Position numbers and translations under genes: made by a program | Shown: positions 44,069 through 53,150 of the stretch, piece after piece | Numbering within the stretch: the stretch's first letter is position 1 | Layout of the letters: each line of letters begins with the position of its first letter | Notes under the pieces: generated by a model | The model's input: only the letters and a program-made list of their open reading frames with translations | What the model was told of the DNA's origin: nothing | Databases searched by the model: none | Assembly (NCBI RefSeq): GCF_024181285.1 | Contig: NZ_CP051201.1 | Span: forward strand, 3,029,698-3,093,697 | Source: Treponema sp. OMZ 790 | GTDB lineage: Bacteria > Spirochaetota > Spirochaetia > Treponematales > Treponemataceae | Direction of reading: 5' to 3' | Length of the DNA stretch: 64,000 nucleotides

Positions 44069-44303
44069 TTATTCTATCCTCGCGCAATCTCCGCTGATAT
44101 TCAACAGGATCCTCGTTTGCCCAAAGTCCACCCATACATCCTGTATAAGAGTCAAGCATTTTAGACCAATTTTTATCTTCTTTTTTTGAGTCATGGCTTA
44201 CAGGTTTAGCTATAGATTTTACTAAAACTGAGAGGAGTTCAACCCTGTCTTCGTATGGAAGTGCTACAGCTGTGGCTGTTACTCTAGCAAGTGCTGTTTC
44301 CAT
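44061..44303 (-). CDS. Antitoxin partner of the PIN-domain toxin
   Basis: 80 aa. The N-terminal half (TATAVALPYEDRVELLSVL then VKSIAKP) resembles small antitoxins of the addiction-module type, with 'LP..eR.eLl..L' patterns. The C-terminal part (WSKMLDSYTGCMGGLWANED) probably wraps the toxin. Overlap of 8 nt with the toxin gene and GGAGG 7 nt before the ATG support a coupled toxin-antitoxin operon. Confidence 0.8.
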   Translation of the reverse strand: METALARVTATAVALPYEDRVELLSVLVKSIAKPVSHDSKKEDKNWSKMLDSYTGCMGGLWANEDPVEYQRRLREDRIIG

Positions 44304-44518
44304 AATAAAACCTCCAAAAGTAAATCTTATTTCTGATTATAGCATATTGTATCAAATTTTTCTATACGGTTATTTTTTTGTATTTTGTGATATGACACAG
44401 TCAACTGAATTTATCAAAAATATGCAATACTTAATAAAGTTTTCCACTTTCTGTTTCCTATTTTAGCAAATGCTGTCCGGAAGGCAGTTCACATAACATA
44501 AATCAGCCCTATTTATAT

Positions 44519-44557
44519 CCTACATCAAAACCTGTCCTTTTTCAACTAACAAAAAAC
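44519..44557. repeat. Imperfect ~40-bp repeat, copy 2
   Basis: CCTACATCAAAACCT then TTTTTCAACTAACAAAAAA, related to 43079-43120 in the same orientation. Its last bases overlap the fabF terminator. Confidence 0.5.
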
Positions 44558-44598
44558 CGTTCAAAATGTTGGAAGTCCATACATTCTGAACGGTTTTG
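44550..44598 (-). terminator. Terminator for fabF
   Basis: On the minus strand, ACCGTTCA/TGAACGGT arms (44556-44563 and 44587-44594), with an inner ATGT/ACAT pair, followed by a run of T. Confidence 0.85.
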
Positions 44599-44617
44599 TC
44601 TTATCCGTTTAAACCTC

Positions 44618-45853
44618 TTATTTTATTTTTTTAAAGATTGCGACACCGTTATGGCCTCCGAAGCCGAGGGAGCCTGAGGCGGCGCAGTTTATTTCGCCTT
44701 TTACTCCCTTGTTGGGAACATAGTCTAGGTCGCAGCCGGCTTCAAGGTCGGGTTCGGTTAGGTTGATGGTCGGAGGATAAAAGCCTTCTTCCATTGCCTT
44801 TATACAGAAAATAGCTTCAAGAGCTCCTGCGGCACCGAGACAGTGGCCTATCATCGACTTGGTTGAAGAAATCTTCATCTTATAAGCATGGTCTCCAAAG
44901 GCCTTTTTAATCATTGCAGTTTCTGCGGGGTCGTTGATCGGTGTTGAAGTTCCGTGAGCGTTATAGTATTGAACTTCTTCAGGTTTTACGCCTGCATCAG
45001 CTAAGGCATTGGTGATGGCTAAAGCTCCTCCGTCTCCTGAAGGGTCGGGGCTGGTTAAGTGGTAGGCATCGGAAGAGGCTCCATAGCCTGCAAACTCTGC
45101 GTATATTTTGGCTCCTCTTTTTTTGGCGTGTTCATATTCTTCGAGGATGAGAATGCCTGAGCCTTCTCCCATTACAAAGCCTGAACGCTTTTTATCGAAG
45201 GGGCAGCAAGCCTTGGCAGGATCGCCTGAAGCTAGTGTTTGCAAAATTGTAAATCCGCTTATTCCGAAACCTGTAATCGTAGATTCCGTTCCGCCTGATA
45301 CGCATACATCGAGCCTTCCTGAGCGTACGAGGTCTAATGCGTTTCCGAGAGCATCGGTACCGGAGGCACAGGCTGTGGCCAATGTCCAAGACGGACCCTT
45401 TATGCCGAACTGCATACTTATATTTCCGGCTGCTTCGTTAGGGATGAGAAGGGGAACGGTCATGGGAGGAATACGGTCGGGCGCAACTTGAAAGTATTTT
45501 TTAAAGGCTTCTTGATAGATTTCAAAACCGCCTATGCCGTTTCCTATAATGATACCTGTGCGGTTTGCATCAATGTTTTCTTTTGAAAGGCCTGCATCCT
45601 TCATCGCTTGTGAAGCCGCGGCTACGGCAAATTGGGTAAAGCGTGCCATTTTGCGTGCATCTTTTTTATCCATAAATTGCGAAGCATCAAAATTTTTTAC
45701 TTCTGCCGCTATTTGAATCTTAAAATCGGTACAATCAAATTGGGTAATGTTTCCGATTCCGCATTTACCTGCTTTGATTCCTTCCCATGTTTCATCGAGG
45801 GTGTTCCCGATGGGAGTTACGGCACCAAGGCCTGTAATTACAACTCTTCTCAT
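44618..45853 (-). CDS. fabF: 3-oxoacyl-[acyl-carrier-protein] synthase II
   Basis: 411-aa condensing enzyme of type II fatty-acid synthesis, adding malonyl-ACP units to acyl-ACP. The Cys-His-His triad is in TLATACASGTDALG, VQYYNAHGTSTPINDP and TKSMIGHCLGAAG; the glycine-rich end GSLGFGGHNG is typical. I start at 45853 (MRRVVITGLG) with AAGGAG 5 nt upstream; the longer frame to 45913 lacks one. No other fatty-acid genes are adjacent. Confidence 0.97.
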   Translation of the reverse strand: MRRVVITGLGAVTPIGNTLDETWEGIKAGKCGIGNITQFDCTDFKIQIAAEVKNFDASQFMDKKDARKMARFTQFAVAAASQAMKDAGLSKENIDANRTGIIIGNGIGGFEIYQEAFKKYFQVAPDRIPPMTVPLLIPNEAAGNISMQFGIKGPSWTLATACASGTDALGNALDLVRSGRLDVCVSGGTESTITGFGISGFTILQTLASGDPAKACCPFDKKRSGFVMGEGSGILILEEYEHAKKRGAKIYAEFAGYGASSDAYHLTSPDPSGDGGALAITNALADAGVKPEEVQYYNAHGTSTPINDPAETAMIKKAFGDHAYKMKISSTKSMIGHCLGAAGALEAIFCIKAMEEGFYPPTINLTEPDLEAGCDLDYVPNKGVKGEINCAASGSLGFGGHNGVAIFKKIK

Positions 45854-45913
45854 ATAAACTCCTTTTTTGCGTAAGTCTTCCGCATTTTGTTCACATAACA
45901 GTTTATAGCACAA

Positions 45914-45942
45914 AGTGTACTTGCTTTTGCTCTGTGTGTCAA
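45914..45942 (-). promoter_or_regulatory. Promoter for fabF
   Basis: On the minus strand, perfect TTGACA (45937-45942), a 17-bp spacer and TACACT (45914-45919). The leader would be about 54 nt. Confidence 0.65.
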
Positions 45943-45995
45943 GGCCGATTTTTATGAAGTTGTGGAAATTGATTTTGTAATAAAGAAGTATTCCC

Positions 45996-46024
45996 TTACA
46001 AAACTCGTTAATCTATGCTATAAT
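45996..46024 (+). promoter_or_regulatory. Promoter for Rpn copy 2
   Basis: TTACAA (45996-46001), a 17-bp spacer and TATAAT (46019-46024), preceded by TGC as an extended -10. About 15 nt of leader before the AGGGAAGGG and the ATG at 46046. Confidence 0.75.
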
Positions 46025-46045
46025 ACAATCGATGAGGGAAGGGCT

Positions 46046-46900
46046 ATGAGTACGTCAAACAGAAAATACAAGGATTCGGTTTTTGTTGATTTGTTCAGCG
46101 AAGATGAAAAGGCAAAAGAAAATTTTTTATCTCTTTATAATGCCTTACATGGTACGAATCTTACGGCAGTGGAGCAGTTAAAAAATATCAGGCTTGATCA
46201 GGTTCTCTATATGATATTCTATAATGATGTCTCCTACCTTGTAGATAACAAAATTATAGTTCTGGCAGAACATCAATCAACAATAAACCCAAACATGCCT
46301 TTACGCTGCCTTGAATATGTAAGCCGCCTTTATGAAACCCTCTTTGAGTCCAAAGAAAAATACAGCCGTAAACTTCTAAAAATTCCGAGACCTGAGTTCT
46401 ATGTTTTTTACAATGGGGAAGAAAGCTATCCTTCCGATAAAACACTGAAACTATCGGATGCTTTCATAGAAAAGCCAACAGAAACTAATCTTGAGTTGGT
46501 TGTTAAGGTAATAAACATAAACCGGCAAAATCGTCATCCTATATTGGAAAACTGTAAAACGATGCAGGAATACAGTATATTTGTAGAAACGGTAAGGAAG
46601 TGGAAAGAAATAGATACGCAAAGCGGCTTTTTCAAAGCCGTTGAAGAATGTATACAAAACAATATTTTGCGTGAATATCTAAAACGCAAGACCAAGGAGG
46701 TAATCAACATGTTACTAGCCGAATATGATTATGAAACCGATATAGCCGTACAACGGGCAGAAGAAAGGGAAATAGCCTTTGCCGAAGGCTCATACCAAAA
46801 ATCACTCGAAACGGCAAAAAAATTGCTTGAAATGGGTTTTAGCTCAGATTCTATTATAAAAGCAACAGGTTTAACTCTAAAAGAAATAGAAGCTTTATAA
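46046..46900 (+). CDS. Rpn/PD-(D/E)XK nuclease-family transposase-like protein (copy 2)
   Basis: 284 aa. MSTSNRKYKDSVFVDLFSED then EKAKENFLSLYNALHGTNL at the start is nearly identical to copy 3 at 57519-58409, while the rest has diverged (about half identical). The nuclease core is seen in YLVDNKIIVLAEHQSTINPN (E-x-Q) with an upstream Asp in NDVSYLVD. Belongs to the Rpn family, often mislabelled as transposase. It ends with the shared helical module ETAKKLLEMGFSSDSIIKAT. I start at 46046 because of the strong Shine-Dalgarno; 28 codons further upstream overlap the promoter. No inverted repeats found around it. Confidence 0.85.
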   Translation: MSTSNRKYKDSVFVDLFSEDEKAKENFLSLYNALHGTNLTAVEQLKNIRLDQVLYMIFYNDVSYLVDNKIIVLAEHQSTINPNMPLRCLEYVSRLYETLFESKEKYSRKLLKIPRPEFYVFYNGEESYPSDKTLKLSDAFIEKPTETNLELVVKVININRQNRHPILENCKTMQEYSIFVETVRKWKEIDTQSGFFKAVEECIQNNILREYLKRKTKEVINMLLAEYDYETDIAVQRAEEREIAFAEGSYQKSLETAKKLLEMGFSSDSIIKATGLTLKEIEAL

Positions 46901-46904
46901 AGTA

Positions 46905-48557
46905 TCAATCCTTTTGACTCCTTATGGCGGCTCTGCTTATCTTTCCGTTGTGGGTCTTAGGCAGGGCTTCTACAAATTCGAGAGAGCGCGGAGCCTTGTA
47001 GAGGGCTGCATTTTTCTTTGCAAAGAACATAAGCTCCTTTTCCAAGGCTTGGCTCGGCTTGTAGGTTTTGTTTAAAACAACAAAGGCCTTTACAGCCTGC
47101 CCTCTTTTCGGGTCAGGAACTCCGGTTACTGCACATTCAAAAACAGCCGGGTGTTGAAGCAAAACGGATTCCACCTCGAAGGGGCTTATACGAAAGCCGG
47201 AGCTTTTTATAAGGTCATCGGTTCGGCTTTCAAACCAAAAATAGCCGTCCTCATCCCTATAGGCTGCATCTCCCGTGTGATAAACTCCGCCCTTAAAAAC
47301 CTCTGCTGTTTTTTCTTCATTTTTATAATAGCCGCCGAACATTCCGAAAGGGATTTTTTTATCCAAGCGTAAGATTATTTCTCCCGATTCTCCTGCCTCG
47401 CAAGAAGAACCGTCGGGGCGGATAATATCTATCTCATAGCCGGGGGCCGGTTTTCCCATCGAGCCGGGTTTTATTTTCATTCCCGGGAAGGTGCCGGTTG
47501 TGAGGGTAAGCTCTGTTTGGCCGTAGCCCTCGCGCAGCTCCAATCCTGTTTTTTCTTTAAAGGTGTTGAAAATATCCATGCTCAAGGCTTCGCCTGCCGT
47601 TGTGCACTCTTCGAGAGAAGATAAATCATAGTCTTCTATTTTTTCGCGGATTAAATATCTGTAAACCGTCGGCGGAGCGCAAAAGGAAGTTACCTTGTAT
47701 TTTGATAATTTTTCGAGCAGATGTTTAGGGATGAACATCTTCATATCGTACACAAAGACGGAACAGCCGCAAAGCCACTGCCCATAGATTTTTCCCCACA
47801 TGGCTTTCGCCCAGCCTGTTTCCGCAACGCTTAAATGCCTTCCGCCTTCTTTTACATTTTGCCAAAACTTTGCCGTTGCTATGTGCCCGAGCGGATATAG
47901 AAAATTATGCTCTACCATTTTAGGATTGCCCGAAGTGCCGGAAGTAAAGTACAAAAGAGCCGTGTCATTTCCGCAAGGATAGGCGTCTCCTGCTGGGGGC
48001 GTAAACTCATCGCTCATATTTTTTACAAGCTTATCAAAGGAAATCCAGCCCTCCATCTCGTCGTGAATCCAAACAAGAAGGGGTTTATTATAAGCGGATT
48101 CGGCTGCCTTTTGAATTTCTTCCTGTAAGTTTTTTTCTTGTACGGCCATGACCATTTTTATATTGGCTGATTGAAGGCGGTATTCGATGTCGTGGGCTGC
48201 GAGCTGAACCGTTGCAGGAATGGCTATGGCTCCGATCTTATGCAGGGCCGGAAGAACGAACCAAAACTCATATCTTCTTCTCAAAAAAAGCAAAACCGTG
48301 TCGCCTTTTCCTATTCCCATCGCCTTAAAAAAGTTTGCCGTCTTATTTATCTGCTTTGCCAATTCTCCGAACGAAAAAATCCTTTCTTCGGTTTCATCAC
48401 ACCAGACGAGGGCTTCCGTTTGAGGGCTTTCCTTAGCCATTCTATCTATTATATCGTAAGCAAAATTAAAATTTTCGGGAGCTTTGACTGAAAAAGAGTT
48501 ATGTACTGTTTCCCAATCATCGCTTTCAATATAGTTTATGTATTCTTTATAAAACAT
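46905..48557 (-). CDS. AMP-forming acyl-CoA synthetase (acetyl-CoA/medium-chain type)
   Basis: 550 aa, ANL superfamily. Motifs: LLYFTSGTSGNPKMVEHNF (P-loop), VSVAETGWAKAMWG-like block SVAETGWAKAMWGKIYGQW, LREGYGQTELTL, GVYHTGDAAYRDEDGYFWF, RTDDLIKSSGFRISPFEVES (hinge) and PKTHNGKISRA with the catalytic C-terminal Lys. The layout follows acyl-CoA synthetases of the AcsM/medium-chain group more than Acs. It would activate a short or branched acid to its CoA ester, of use with pta nearby. Start at 48557 from AGGTG 5 nt upstream; the frame runs to 48605. Tail to tail with Rpn copy 2 (4-bp gap). Confidence 0.9.
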   Translation of the reverse strand: MFYKEYINYIESDDWETVHNSFSVKAPENFNFAYDIIDRMAKESPQTEALVWCDETEERIFSFGELAKQINKTANFFKAMGIGKGDTVLLFLRRRYEFWFVLPALHKIGAIAIPATVQLAAHDIEYRLQSANIKMVMAVQEKNLQEEIQKAAESAYNKPLLVWIHDEMEGWISFDKLVKNMSDEFTPPAGDAYPCGNDTALLYFTSGTSGNPKMVEHNFLYPLGHIATAKFWQNVKEGGRHLSVAETGWAKAMWGKIYGQWLCGCSVFVYDMKMFIPKHLLEKLSKYKVTSFCAPPTVYRYLIREKIEDYDLSSLEECTTAGEALSMDIFNTFKEKTGLELREGYGQTELTLTTGTFPGMKIKPGSMGKPAPGYEIDIIRPDGSSCEAGESGEIILRLDKKIPFGMFGGYYKNEEKTAEVFKGGVYHTGDAAYRDEDGYFWFESRTDDLIKSSGFRISPFEVESVLLQHPAVFECAVTGVPDPKRGQAVKAFVVLNKTYKPSQALEKELMFFAKKNAALYKAPRSLEFVEALPKTHNGKISRAAIRSQKD

Positions 48558-48678
48558 TTTTTCACCTATAAGACTATAGACAAAGCTTTTCCCAAAAGGT
48601 TGCAATAGAAAAAAACGAAAAAATATGCTAGAATTTGGTTTTAAAAAAGAGGATTTATTTTAAAGAAGGCTTATTTTT

Positions 48679-49752
48679 ATGGGAGAGCTTATATCAAGGA
48701 CAACGAGCGATATCCTTTTGGATATGCTGATAGAACAAAACGGAAAACCTCTTTCGGGCGAAGAAGCTGCCTTGCGCTTGGGGCTTTCGCGGGTTTCCGT
48801 TTGGAAGGCAGTACAAAAGCTAAGGGGTGAAGGCTATGATATCGAAGGCGGAAAAAATAAGGGCTATGTACTAAAGTCTTCTTCCGATGTGTTAAACGCT
48901 TTTTTTATCGAAAAGAACTTATCAGGCCCTGCGAAATCTGTTTGCGGCGGTAAAATCGAGGTTTTTAAGACGATAGATTCTACAAACACCGAGGCGAAAA
49001 GGAGGTTGAATTCTTGCAGCAATTCAGAGCTGCTCCACGGAACTCTTCTCTTTGCTGAGCACCAAAGTGCCGGAAGGGGCCGCTTTTCGCGAAAGTTTTA
49101 TTCACCTGAAGGAGCGGGCCTCTATTTTAGTCTTATTTTTTCCCCCTCAATTCGGGTAAAAGATAATAGGGAAGCTCCCGATCCAAGTCTTTACACGGCA
49201 ATTTCGGCAGTAGTCATATGCCGCTGTTTGCAAGAATTGGGCTTTTCTCCAAAAATAAAATGGGTAAACGATATCTATCTTAACGGAAAAAAAATATGCG
49301 GTATCTTAAGCGAAGGAATTATCGATATGGAAACCTCTTTGGTGCAGGCCGTAATTATCGGCATAGGCCTCAACGTAAAAGAGTCGAATTTTCCTCCCGA
49401 ACTCAAAAACAAGGCCGGCTCACTTTTTAGTGAGACTCTTTCACTTTCCGGCAAAGCCGGTATTCCGTTTAAAGAAGTCTCTTCTTTCAACCGGAATGCC
49501 CTAGCTTCTTCTATTATATCAAATCTAATTGAAGCATTTTACGGCCTGCATTCTCAAAGCAGATTAATGGAAGAGTATAGAAGGCTATCCCTCCTTACAG
49601 GAAAAAAAGTGAAGGTTTTGCCCTTTGCCGGCGCCCCCTATGAAGCCTTAGTTCTGGGAATCAGCGATTTGGGTCATCTTATAATAGAAACAGAGGAAGG
49701 AAAAAAGGAAGAAGTGATTTCTGGTGAGGTTAGTTTGGAGCTTGAGGCTTAA
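48679..49752 (+). CDS. birA: Biotin-[acetyl-CoA-carboxylase] ligase with N-terminal HTH (BirA)
   Basis: 357 aa. An N-terminal winged-helix domain (residues 5-60, ALRLGLSRVSVWKAVQKLRG) marks the bifunctional, repressor-capable type. The ligase domain follows: TIDSTNTEAKRRL, EHQSAGRGRFSRKFYSPEGAG (biotin/ATP loop GRGR), KIKWVNDIYLNGKKICGIL and VIIGIGLNVKES, then a C-terminal SH3-like domain (VLPFAGAPYEALVLGISDLG). It biotinylates carboxylase/decarboxylase carrier subunits. AAGAAGG lies 9 nt before the ATG. A TTGCAA-18-TATGCT promoter is at about 48600. Confidence 0.95.
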   Translation: MGELISRTTSDILLDMLIEQNGKPLSGEEAALRLGLSRVSVWKAVQKLRGEGYDIEGGKNKGYVLKSSSDVLNAFFIEKNLSGPAKSVCGGKIEVFKTIDSTNTEAKRRLNSCSNSELLHGTLLFAEHQSAGRGRFSRKFYSPEGAGLYFSLIFSPSIRVKDNREAPDPSLYTAISAVVICRCLQELGFSPKIKWVNDIYLNGKKICGILSEGIIDMETSLVQAVIIGIGLNVKESNFPPELKNKAGSLFSETLSLSGKAGIPFKEVSSFNRNALASSIISNLIEAFYGLHSQSRLMEEYRRLSLLTGKKVKVLPFAGAPYEALVLGISDLGHLIIETEEGKKEEVISGEVSLELEA

Positions 49753-49781
49753 AAACTTTATTTTTAGTATCGGCATTTTGC

Positions 49782-49810
49782 TAGACATAAACACTAAAAC
49801 ATGCTAAAAT
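49782..49810 (+). promoter_or_regulatory. Promoter for pta and the TPR gene
   Basis: TAGACA (49782-49787), a 17-bp spacer and TAAAAT (49805-49810), preceded by TGC (extended -10). Predicted leader about 58 nt with AGGAGA before the ATG at 49875. Confidence 0.7.
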
Positions 49811-49874
49811 ACAGTGCAAGTAAAAAATTGTTAGTCCGATTTAAACATGCGGAAAAGATTTAGGAGATAAAGTT

Positions 49875-50882
49875 ATGAGTTTTGTAGATGAGATGAAAAG
49901 AAAGGCAAAAATGTACGCTAACCGCCTTGTTTTGCCTGAAGGTACTGAAGAAAGGACTCTCAAAGCAGCCCGATCTATCGTAGATGAAAAATTGGTGTCG
50001 GAGCTTTTTTTAATCGGTTCCGATGAGGCTGTTTCTGCTGCCGCTTCCAAGGCAGGAGTAAAGCTTGATGGTATCAAGATAATCGACCCGAAAAAATCCG
50101 AATGGCTTGATTCCTTTGCCGAAAGCTATTACGAAAAAAGAAAGGCCAAGGGCATGACCCTCGAACAGGCTAAAATAGATATGAGTGCAGATTTAGGCTT
50201 TGCCGCAATGATGCTCGTTCAGGATAAGGCAGATGCTATGGTTGCAGGAGCCTTAAACACAACAGCTGATGTTCTCCGTGCAGGCTTAAAGGTTATCGGA
50301 ACTCTTCCCGGAATGAAAACCGCTTCTTCATGTTTTTTGATGGATACAAAAAATCCCAAACTCGGAGCAAACGGAGTCTTTATCTTTTCGGACTGTGCCG
50401 TCATTCCTACTCCCAGCTCGGAACAGCTGGCCGACATTGCCTGCTCTGCCGCCATGAGCTGTAGAACCTTTGCAGGAGTTGAGCCCATTGTTGCCATGCT
50501 CTCCTTTTCTACAAAGGGCTCAGGAGGCGACAAGGATGAAAATATTTTACGCGTCCGCGAAGCCGTAAAAATCTTAGAGGAAAGAAAGCCCGACTTTGTC
50601 TTTGACGGAGAAATTCAGTTGGATTGTGCTATAGTTCCTTCCGTTATGCAAAAGAAGGCTGCCGATTCTCCCGTCAAGGGACAGGCCAATACCCTGATCT
50701 TCCCTGACCTTGGAGCCGGAAATATCGGATACAAACTGGTACAAAGAATTGCCGGAGCAGAGGCCCTTGGACCTTTCCTCCAGGGCTTTGCAAAGCCCAT
50801 ATCCGACCTTTCCAGAGGCTGTTCGGTAGACGACATAATCACCACCTCGGCTGTAACTTTGGTTCAAGCCGGAAGAAAATAA
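49875..50882 (+). CDS. pta: Phosphate acetyltransferase
   Basis: 335 aa, the short single-domain form (no DRTGG domain). Converts acetyl-CoA and phosphate to acetyl phosphate. Motifs: NRLVLPEGTEERTLKAA, AMVAGALNTTADVLRAG, FIFSDCAVIPTPSSEQLADI, SFSTKGSGGDKDE and NTLIFPDLGAGNIGYKLVQR. Acetate kinase is not adjacent, so ATP formation from acetyl phosphate needs a gene elsewhere. AGGAGA lies before the ATG. The TPR gene follows after 5 bp and is surely co-transcribed. Confidence 0.97.
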   Translation: MSFVDEMKRKAKMYANRLVLPEGTEERTLKAARSIVDEKLVSELFLIGSDEAVSAAASKAGVKLDGIKIIDPKKSEWLDSFAESYYEKRKAKGMTLEQAKIDMSADLGFAAMMLVQDKADAMVAGALNTTADVLRAGLKVIGTLPGMKTASSCFLMDTKNPKLGANGVFIFSDCAVIPTPSSEQLADIACSAAMSCRTFAGVEPIVAMLSFSTKGSGGDKDENILRVREAVKILEERKPDFVFDGEIQLDCAIVPSVMQKKAADSPVKGQANTLIFPDLGAGNIGYKLVQRIAGAEALGPFLQGFAKPISDLSRGCSVDDIITTSAVTLVQAGRK

Positions 50883-50887
50883 AGACT

Positions 50888-52771
50888 ATGGCTAAGTCTG
50901 TAAATGCGCTTATAAATGAAGCCATTGAAGCCGGAAAAAAACGCGACTATAAGACTTCAATTTTAATTTTAGAAAAACTTGCCGCAGAAGGCTTAGCCGA
51001 AGTATCTTCTCCCTTTTACGGCGAAAAAAAGGGAAATCCCGAAATATATTTATACCTGTCAAGGGCTTGGGCTGCCGTACACAATTACGGCAGATCCATC
51101 GCCTATGGCAAGGCCTACGTTAAAAGGTGCTCATCGGACCTTGCTGTAAATAGCACAAGTCTTCCTATGGGCTTCTTTTTTTTGGGCCGCTCCTATTTGG
51201 CTGCGGGACAGTATGACAAAGCTGTTTATTGCCTTGAAAAAAGCTTAAAACTCAACCCTCATCCTCTTGAAACGAGGGCAATGCTGGGCTCTGCCTATTT
51301 AAAATGGAAAAAGCCGCGGCTTGCCAGAGAAACCTTTGAGGGAGCCTTAAAATTTGCTCCTTCCGATGCAAAGCTGAATGCCGGATATTTAAACTCTCTT
51401 TTTGTGGAGGGTGTCTATGAATTAAGATGCGGCAACGCAAATATGGCCCGCCAAATGTTCAGCTTTGCAATAAAAAACGGAATCGACGGAGTTGCTCCTC
51501 GGCTCTACCTTGCGCATGCCCTCAAAATGGAAGGCTATCTTCCCGAAGCTCTATGTCAGTACGAGGCTGCCTGCGAGTTTGAACCCGATGATCCTGCCCT
51601 AAAATGGTACCCTGCAATGATAAAGATGCAGCTGGGCGATGCTGCCGGAGCCGCCGAAGACTTTGCAAAGTTGGGAATTGAGCTTCCCGATGACGGAGTT
51701 TCGGACCGCTTTTTTGCAATGGGCGTTATCAAAAAGCACATGGAACGTGGAGACTATTCAAGGGCTGCCGTTGCTGCCCGCATCTTTATAAAAAGTTTTG
51801 GAAGCGATGCCGAAATCAGGCTTCTTGCTGCAGAAGCTCAGCGTTCTATGGGCAACACCAACACGGCCTTAGGCCATTATAAATGTGCAATCGAACACGA
51901 ACCTGAAAACCCTTATCCGCATTATGGCATAATGCTTGCCCTCCAAGAAGCATACCGCTGGGAAGAGCTCAGTGCTGCAATCCTGCGGGCCGAAGCAAGC
52001 GGAGTTTGCGATGCGGACGATATTTATTATTATAAAATAATTACCGCCGCCCATATCGATAATCCGCCCGAAGAAGTCTTACCTCATCTTCAAGCCCTTA
52101 TTCAAAACGGAAAAGCCGATTCGGCAATCTTTAATGCGATGGGCTGCTGCTACATAAAACTTAACATGCCTGACTTGGCTCTCAACTGGTATGAAAGAAC
52201 TTTAAGCATCAATGAAAAAGATGAAGAAGCTAAAATAGGAATTATCGCCTCTTACGAAAATTTACAATTAAATAAAGAAGCCGATGAGGCCTATGAAGCC
52301 TATCTAAAGGAATGGGGAAGAAATATTTACATAAGGCGGGACTACGTACTATTTTTGGAAAAATGCGAGCGTTGGGAAGATGCCGGCAACCAGCTTGAAA
52401 TTTTGATGAGCCAAGGAGAAAAAGTTAATTTTGATCCCGAACTTGCCTTGTTCCGTCGAAAGGCCGGGCAGTACCAAAAAGCTGCTATCCTATATAGAAA
52501 GATGCTTAGGGCTAAGCCTGAGGAAAGACTTTTATTACATAATCTTGTATTTTGTCTTGATAAGATGGGGCAAACAAAGATTGCCCTCGACCTATTAAAA
52601 GCTGCCGAAAAAATGTTCGGTATTAAAACCGATTCTCTGCTTATCAAGGGTATCCTTCAAATGCGCTTAAAAAAGAAAGAAGATGCAATAAAAACTTTTC
52701 AATACATATTGGAAAAAGAACCTAAAAACAAACATGCAGCCGAATTCTTGGAAAAAGCTTACGGGAAGTAA
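50888..52771 (+). CDS. Tetratricopeptide-repeat protein
   Basis: 627 aa made almost entirely of helical repeats. Clear TPR units include FFLGRSYLAAGQYDKAVYCL, MLGSAYLKWKKPRLARETFE, LAHALKMEGYLPEALCQYEA and CYIKLNMPDLALNWYERTL (about 100-460), ending with KDAIKTFQYILEKEPKNKHA. No signal peptide, so cytoplasmic. TPR scaffolds bind peptides; the partner is unknown. The pairing with pta (5-bp gap) suggests translational coupling, but a functional link to acetate metabolism is not shown. Confidence 0.93.
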   Translation: MAKSVNALINEAIEAGKKRDYKTSILILEKLAAEGLAEVSSPFYGEKKGNPEIYLYLSRAWAAVHNYGRSIAYGKAYVKRCSSDLAVNSTSLPMGFFFLGRSYLAAGQYDKAVYCLEKSLKLNPHPLETRAMLGSAYLKWKKPRLARETFEGALKFAPSDAKLNAGYLNSLFVEGVYELRCGNANMARQMFSFAIKNGIDGVAPRLYLAHALKMEGYLPEALCQYEAACEFEPDDPALKWYPAMIKMQLGDAAGAAEDFAKLGIELPDDGVSDRFFAMGVIKKHMERGDYSRAAVAARIFIKSFGSDAEIRLLAAEAQRSMGNTNTALGHYKCAIEHEPENPYPHYGIMLALQEAYRWEELSAAILRAEASGVCDADDIYYYKIITAAHIDNPPEEVLPHLQALIQNGKADSAIFNAMGCCYIKLNMPDLALNWYERTLSINEKDEEAKIGIIASYENLQLNKEADEAYEAYLKEWGRNIYIRRDYVLFLEKCERWEDAGNQLEILMSQGEKVNFDPELALFRRKAGQYQKAAILYRKMLRAKPEERLLLHNLVFCLDKMGQTKIALDLLKAAEKMFGIKTDSLLIKGILQMRLKKKEDAIKTFQYILEKEPKNKHAAEFLEKAYGK

Positions 52772-52793
52772 TTACTTTATTTATGGAGGAATG

Positions 52794-53150
52794 ATGATTT
52801 TTATTTATTATCCGAAATGTACTACATGTATAAATGCAAAAAAATGGCTCGATGATCACGGGCTTTCTTATACAGAAAGATATATCAAGGAGAAAAATCC
52901 TACAGCTGCCGAAATTAAAAAATGGCATAAAAAGAGCGGCCTGCCCTTAAAGAAATTTTTTAACACAAGCGGTTTGGTTTATCGCGGTTTAAACCTTAAA
53001 GAAAAATTACCGAACATGAGTGATGCGGAAATGTATAATCTTCTCGCAAGCGACGGTATGTTGGTAAAACGCCCCTTGTTAATTACCGAAACTTCTGTCC
53101 TCATCGGTTTTAAACCTAAGGATTGGGAAGCAGCTCTACAAAATCGGTAG
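52794..53150 (+). CDS. ArsC/Spx-family thioredoxin-fold protein
   Basis: 118 aa. MIFIYYPKCTTCINAKKWL carries the CxxC motif (Cys9, Cys12); the family continues with KKFFNTSGLVYRGLNLKEKL and RPLLITETSVLIGFKPKDWE, the pattern of YffB/Spx/ArsC proteins. Whether it reduces arsenate, regulates transcription like Spx, or does something else cannot be told; the Arg-Pro (KRPLL) typical of ArsC is present. GGAGG is 4 nt before ATG 52794, so I prefer it to ATG 52791. Its last 35 nt overlap the convergent ABC-F gene. Confidence 0.85.
   Translation: MIFIYYPKCTTCINAKKWLDDHGLSYTERYIKEKNPTAAEIKKWHKKSGLPLKKFFNTSGLVYRGLNLKEKLPNMSDAEMYNLLASDGMLVKRPLLITETSVLIGFKPKDWEAALQNR

Larger units (their letters stand above)
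44304..44617. other. 314-bp gene-free stretch
   Basis: AT-rich region between the PIN antitoxin start and fabF. It contains the second copy of the ~40-bp repeat (44519-44557) and the fabF terminator. A 64-codon plus-strand frame starts inside the antitoxin gene and lacks a Shine-Dalgarno. No promoter is convincing apart from an AT-rich zone upstream of the antitoxin. Confidence 0.5.

Noticed and set aside
44304..44617. Second attC site beyond the PIN toxin pair
   Set aside because: No RYYYAAC/GTTRRRY pair with complementary arms was found there.
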